The notes beneath the pieces are model-generated. The model did not search any database. It had not been told where the DNA came from and saw nothing but the letters and a program-made list of their open reading frames with translations. A stretch of DNA of 64,000 nucleotides from Talinum fruticosum (lineage: Eukaryota; Streptophyta; Magnoliopsida; Caryophyllales; Talinaceae), in the NCBI GenBank assembly GCA_021018815.1, contig JAITYX010000003.1:12853501-12917500 (forward strand), given 5' to 3'. The position numbers and the translations under genes were made by a program. Below are positions 59,401 to 64,000 of the stretch, in pieces (the first letter of the stretch is position 1; the number at the start of each line of letters is the position of its first letter).

Positions 59401-61364
59401 AGCTTATCGCATTTTCAATAAAAGAACTAACAAAGTGGAAGAAAGCATCCACGTTGTGTTTGATGAGATTGAACAGGAAAAGCCAAGTGAATCATCATTC
59501 TCGGACCTAAAGCTCGGCAGAAATGATGATTGTGATGAAAATGAGCCTATCAGGAATCAAACCCAACCAACTCGGAACGAAGTGACTCGGAATGAGACAA
59601 CTCAAGAACCCGCTCGGAATGATGAAGGAAAAACTGTTGAACAAATTCACTCGGGACAGGTCTCTCGAAGATCAACCAATTCAGCCTACGAGATCCGGTG
59701 AATCGGAGAACAGGTAGAGCATTTAAGTATGCTTTTAGTCATCCACTAGAAAACATATTATCCGATATCAACAGTGGGGTAAGAACTCGTTCCTCTCTTC
59801 GGAATCTATGTGCATTCACTGCATTCATTTCATTAATCGAACCTAAAAATGCACTAGAGGCCCGAAATGAACCTCGAATGGGTAGAGGCCATGCAAGAGG
59901 AACTCAATCAATTTGAAAGAAACCAAGTCCGGACTCGACCAAACGACCTTCCGACCACCTAGTCATAGGAACCAAATGGGTTTTCAAGAACAAACTGGAT
60001 GAAGGTGGGTTGGTAGTCGAAACAAGGCTAGACTTGTGGCTCAAGGATACAATCGGGAAGAAGGATTGATTGTGGGGAAACCTTCGCACTTGTTGCCGGA
60101 ATCGAAGCCATTAGAATCCTGTTAGCATTTGCATCTAGCATGAATATCAAGTTATATCAAATGGATGCTAAGTGCGCTTTTCTTAATGGCTTTATTGAAG
60201 AGGAAGTCTATGCTTGAGCAGCCCCTGGATTTGAAAACTCGGAATTTCCAAATCATGTTTTCAAACTTCAAAAAGCTCTTTATGGTCTTAAACAAGCTCC
60301 TAGAGCTTGGTATGAAAGACTCGAGCAATTTCTTGGTTCAAAATGATTTTAGAAGAGGTCAGATTGATAAGACTCTCTTTATAAAAACCAAGGGGAAAGA
60401 CTTCCTTATCGCTCGGATATATGTTGATGACATAATTTTTGGAGCTACTAATGAAATTACGTGTCGAGATTTTTCCGAGTTAATGAGACAGAATTTCAAA
60501 TGAGTATGATGTGAGAACTCAATTTCTTCCTTGGTCTACAAATCAAGCAAAACAAAGATGGAATCTATGTCCATCGATCAAAGTATACCAAGGAGTCGCT
60601 GAAAAGTATAAACTTCAAGATGCAAAGCATACAACGAACACCTATGAGCAGATAGCATAAAATTGGACTCGGACAAAAAGGTAAAGCAATAGATCGAAGC
60701 TCTATTGAGGTATGATTGGATCTTTGCTATATCTTACTTCAAGTAGGCCGGACATAATGTTTAGTGTCCGTCTATGCGCAAGATTCCAAGCTAATCCAAA
60801 AGAATCATATCTCACTCGCGGTGAAGAGAATATTCGAGATATCTTGCAGGGACTCAAAATTTAGGTCTATGGTACTCCGGAGACTCGAACCGATTCTCAC
60901 CTGGATACTCGGATGCTGATTATGCTTGGATACAAAGTTGATAGTAAGAGTACCTCAGGAGCTTGCCAATTTCTGGGTCAATCCTTAATATCTTGGCACT
61001 CAAAGAAGCAAAACTCAGTAGCTCTATCAACTACCGAGGTCTGAGTATATTACAACTGGAGCATGTCTGTGCTAAGATTTTGTGGATAAAGCAACATTTA
61101 AGAGATCCGGGACTTTCTTTCAAATCGGTTCCAATCAAGTGTGATAATCGAGTGCAATCAGCATCACCAAAAACCCGGTTCAAGCACTCAAAGATGAAAC
61201 ACGTTGAGGTCGAGTATCATTTCTTAAGAGACCATTCCGAGAAAGGTGATATTGACCTCAAATTCATTCCTACCAATCTTCAATTAACCGATATCTTTAC
61301 TAAGCCACTTAGTGAGGATCAGCTTTGCTTCATTAGGAATGAGCTTGGTATGTTAAATGCATAA
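59401..61364 (+). pseudogene. Copia reverse transcriptase and RNase H of the plus-strand element
   Basis: After the linker (59435-59930, Asn/Glu/Thr-rich), reverse transcriptase reads 'GTKWVFKNKLDEGG' (about 59970), '[16 protein letters not shown]' (about 60265) and the catalytic 'YVDDIIFGATNE' (about 60420). RNase H reads 'DYAWIQS..KSTSGACQF' (about 60920), 'ILWIKQHLRDPGLSF', 'HSKMKHVEVEYHFLRDHS' (about 61190) and ends 'LTDIFTKPLSEDQLCFIRNEL' at 61364. The final 133 codons (60963-61364) form the longest open part. Frameshifts interrupt the rest. Confidence 0.88.
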
Positions 61365-61765
61365 TTATGTGTTTTCTATGTCAAAATCTCATTGCATGAT
61401 TATGTGTTATGTGCTTATGATTCTTTAGTAACCATTAGTTCGGTTGATCTAGTGATACCGAGCTGATAGTTGTTATCTATTTCCAATTTCTAAGTCACTC
61501 AAAAATTTAGCTGAGTTAGACTCGGACTTTGAGAAAAATGGACATCAAACTTCCGAAATCATCTCTAGACAAGTGGAGAATTTCGGAATTTATTTTCAAA
61601 ATATTTAGTTTTCTCTCTCACTCTCACGCGCCGTGATCGGACAACTAGCCGTTGGAAGATAAACCGCTGGAATTCTAACCGTTGTGGAAGAGAACAGTCA
61701 CACCGGTCCGAGGTGACCACCGAAAGAGCCGAGTCGGAACGGATACCGAAGGACAGATATTTTCT

Positions 61766-61773
61766 TATAAATA
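61766..61773 (+). promoter_or_regulatory. TATA box before the third ORF
   Basis: TATAAATA within TTCTTATAAATAGCACC, 265 bp before the third-ORF ATG at 62031. Same context as the minus-strand copy at 36402-36409. Upstream lie several AACCG/CCGTT (CNGTTR-like) boxes at 61650-61690. Confidence 0.5.
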
Positions 61774-62030
61774 GCACCTACTCTCCTTCATTACTTTACT
61801 TTACTCTTCGCATACTCTCTCTCTCGAAATCAAATCCTCGTAAACAAGCGCTCCGTGATTAAAGAGACACCCAAGCAATCTCAAGCTTCGCGAAGAACAT
61901 CTCAAGTAAGCTCTGTTGCTCACAAACTCTTTCTTCTTCTACTCTTTTATTTTTTTCTCTTTCGCTCTCTTCGAGCTCCTCTCTTCTTCTCTCTCTCAAG
62001 CTTATCTACTCTCTCTTTTCTTAATCAAAA

Positions 62031-64000
62031 ATGTCGAAAATAGGTTCTCAGCCTGATTTTCTTGGCTCGCCACCAAGAAACCCCGCACAAAAAGCCCGGA
62101 AGGCCCTTTAAATTCAAAACCTCTTGTCACTCTGCACCTTGCGCTGGATGATAAATTCTTCCCAACCACAAAATTTTCGTGGTTGTCTCACATACAATCG
62201 ACCGGGGTCTACAACTTTCTTTGTTTCAGCGAGTTCATTTATCCTAAACTTGTATCCGAGTTTTACACTCATCTTTCCAGCTCCGAAGGTATTCTAACCT
62301 CTAGAGTTCGGAACATCACTGTTCGAATCAATACTTCCCTCCTCCATCGTCCTGTTCAAAGTATCATCCCTTTTCTTGAACAGCAATCCAATACCATTCA
62401 ATGAGGTCGCTGACGACTTCTTTGAAAAGTACGCCAAAGAGTTCCTCGGGTCACGCAAAAACTTTTTGTGACCCAACAAAAGTCATCTTCCGTGTTTCTT
62501 GCGATGAGAACCTTCTTCTCACAAAGCATTCCAGCAAGGAGAACCCCAACTCCAAGCATCTTAAAGCTCTTTTTGATATTCTAGAGGGCTACGAAGTATG
62601 CCTCTTTCCCGCTGTCATCAAGCAAATGGCAGCTGTGGCGGCTCGGACTCGGAACAAGAAGAACACCCCTCTTCCCTTCGGTGCTCTTCTCACTCTTATT
62701 TTCAAACAGTTCAAAGTTCCTCTTCCCTCGGATCCGAACGCCGTTTCGAGGCCGCCATTGTAGTCGGTAAAAAGGAACTTCTTGGGTACGGATACTAGGA
62801 AACCAAACCTGATGTGTAGTGGCGGAAGCAAAGAAAAAGTAGAGAAAACCGCAAGATGTGCAGCTGGGCAGAATAGGGCCTGATTGCGCAGTCTTGGGAG
62901 ATCGGGTGAAAGGTGGGGCAAAAGTGCTTGTTCTTGGCTGAAATTTGGTGGGGAGGTAGGTAACTGGTAAAGGAAGTTTGTGACCAAGTTTCGTGTAATT
63001 TGGATAAGGGGAACTCCCTGAACAGATAGCCTGAAGTTGATGCAACCGGCTGGCTGTACAGATTGACACCCTTTGTTTGGTTTTGATGTGGAGGATGGAA
63101 GGGTTCTTGGATACGGCTGAAATTTGGAGGAATGGAAGTAGATGGATTGGAATGATAGTGGTTAAAATTTGGAGTGAAATGGCTGGGTGGTTTGTGAGAT
63201 ATGGGCTGGTGAAGTGAGGGATAGTACCAAGGCTCGGCTCGGATACGAGCAACACCACCGAGTGAACCAAGGGCGCTCCTAAGCGATCCGGATACAGCAA
63301 CACCACCGGGACTTAAGAGACTCAAAGAACACCACCGTGATGCCAAGCACGGATACAGCTTTGAGGATTTAAAAACGAGCAATCCAGCTCAAGAGTATAA
63401 ACTCAAATATATTCATCAAAAAGTGTTTTTACAATGAAGCACATGAGCTGAATATATAATGCCTTGCCTTGGCATTTTACATAACCGAAACTATGCTGAA
63501 AATAAAGACAAATTGGAAATGAAACTAATTAGATTCTTTTCCTCTCCTTCAAGCTACTCTTAGTTCATTTCTAGCCAAGCATTATCAAATTGGGAACATG
63601 TGGCTACGGTGGCTTTTCCCCTTTGCCAAGCCACTAACAACCCCCTTCCACTTTAGAAAATGCTTCTAGAAGATGTTGTACCAGCTTTCCTTGATGCCCT
63701 TGTTTCGAACTATGCTTGAAGTAGAGAAGTATGGACCGTTTTATTTATGCACAAGTGGTAGCGCCCTTGGACTTAGCACATGTGGACCTCATTACGCACC
63801 ATAGTGACGATGACACTAGGTTTTGGATTCCCGCCCACTAGCAACTCTCCATCAAAACCCGGTGTCCGGATCCACAGCTCGAGCCGAGGCCACCCTCTCC
63901 GCCTCGGACTTAGATTGAAACGCCTCTGTCTCTTCCTCGCTCCACCTGGTAGCACCTCCACCTCAGGTGCTTCTAAAACTCTTTCTTCCATTTTGTCCAC
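62031..64000 (+). pseudogene. third ORF of the plus-strand Copia, split by a solo LTR
   Basis: It starts at the ATG at 62031 ('MSKIGSQPDFLGSPPRNPAQ'), with frame breaks soon after. Blocks readable on the way are 'LDDKFFPTTKFSWL', 'YPKLVSEFYTHLSS' and 'SRVRNITVRINTSL' (62183-62400), then 'EVADDFFEKYAKEF' and 'SKENPNSKHLKALFDILEGYE' (in two pieces, about 62535). After the solo LTR (62810-63854) it resumes near 63860 with the acidic/Pro region also seen in the minus-strand copy. The YPxLVxEFY pattern is typical of the 'putative plant transposon protein' domain annotated in many plant elements; assignment is by pattern. It continues beyond the window. Confidence 0.6.
62810..63854 (-). mobile_element. 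solo LTR, G family, inside the third ORF
   Basis: TGATGTGTAGTGG to CTCCATCA, 1045 bp, flanked by exact 5-bp duplications AAACC at 62805-62809 and 63855-63859. It is closely related to the Gypsy LTRs at 42264 and 46639. The third-ORF sequence continues on both sides. Confidence 0.95.

Larger units (their letters stand above)
54815..64000 (+). mobile_element. second Sirevirus-like Copia, plus strand, 3' end outside window
   Basis: Same family and layout as the minus-strand element: long-form 5' LTR, PBS, gag, protease, integrase, reverse transcriptase, RNase H, third ORF. The left flank GCAAT (54810-54814) is the expected target duplication, but its partner would lie beyond the window. A solo G-family LTR (62810-63854) interrupts the third ORF. 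Small frameshifts and stops run through all coding parts. Confidence 0.88.

Noticed and set aside
62581..63382. 241- and 195-codon minus-strand frames
   Set aside because: They overlie the solo G-family LTR and part of the Copia third ORF on the opposite strand.

Overview
This window is nuclear DNA from a flowering plant, probably a eudicot. It contains a plastid starch-debranching gene (an ISA2-type isoamylase), a fragment of a plant PPR gene, L1-type LINE fragments, and many Copia and Gypsy LTR retrotransposons inserted into one another. No species can be named from the sequence. Only one locus looks like an ordinary host gene: the isoamylase at about 17.0-19.5 kb on the minus strand. It is legible over its whole length but is interrupted by two compensating single-base frame breaks.

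Layout. 1-4522: LTR of a TGTAAGACCCC/GGGGTGTTACA-ended Gypsy-type family (S-end family), with a 1.26-kb solo LTR of a second family (TGATG...CATCA, G family) nested in it. 4.9-6.8 kb: a CACTA-like end and a decayed gene fragment with an AT-hook. About 6.8-10.8 kb: a gag-only Gypsy remnant with a degenerate tandem array in its leader. 10.8-15.8 kb: two or three LTRs of a Sirevirus-like Copia family (C family) and a reverse-oriented Copia pol fragment. 17.0-20.6 kb: the isoamylase and its upstream leader. 21.1-22.7 kb: a 90-bp inverted-repeat pair enclosing a PPR pseudogene. 23535-26434: a textbook solo LTR with ATATG target duplications. 26.6-31.4 kb: a LINE reverse-transcriptase scrap and a 5'-truncated Copia element. 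31382-51162: a complete Sirevirus-like Copia on the minus strand carrying three later insertions (solo LTR 31809-33410, solo LTR 39270-42152, and a complete gag-less Gypsy 42264-47672). 51.2-54.8 kb: a CACTA-like end, a LINE 3' end and a reverse LTR-like remnant. 54815-64000: a second Copia of the same family on the plus strand, running out of the window and carrying a solo G-family LTR (62810-63854).

Insertion order can be read from target-site duplications: AGATA, GATCA, ATATG, CTCTT and AAACC are exact; TCATC/TCACC, TAAGT/TATGT and TTGCT/TTCGT differ by one or two bases. The main Copia element inserted into the LTR of an older Copia, and the Gypsy then inserted into its integrase region.

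The most interesting recurring feature is a third ORF downstream of pol in all three larger Copia copies. In two copies a TATA box lies about 250 bp before its start, as if it had its own promoter. Its product resembles the so-called envelope-like / putative plant transposon proteins of Sireviruses and ends in an acidic Ser/Glu tract. All Copia reading frames seen here are broken, so the window gives no sign of autonomous activity. No rRNA, tRNA or CRISPR feature was recognised.
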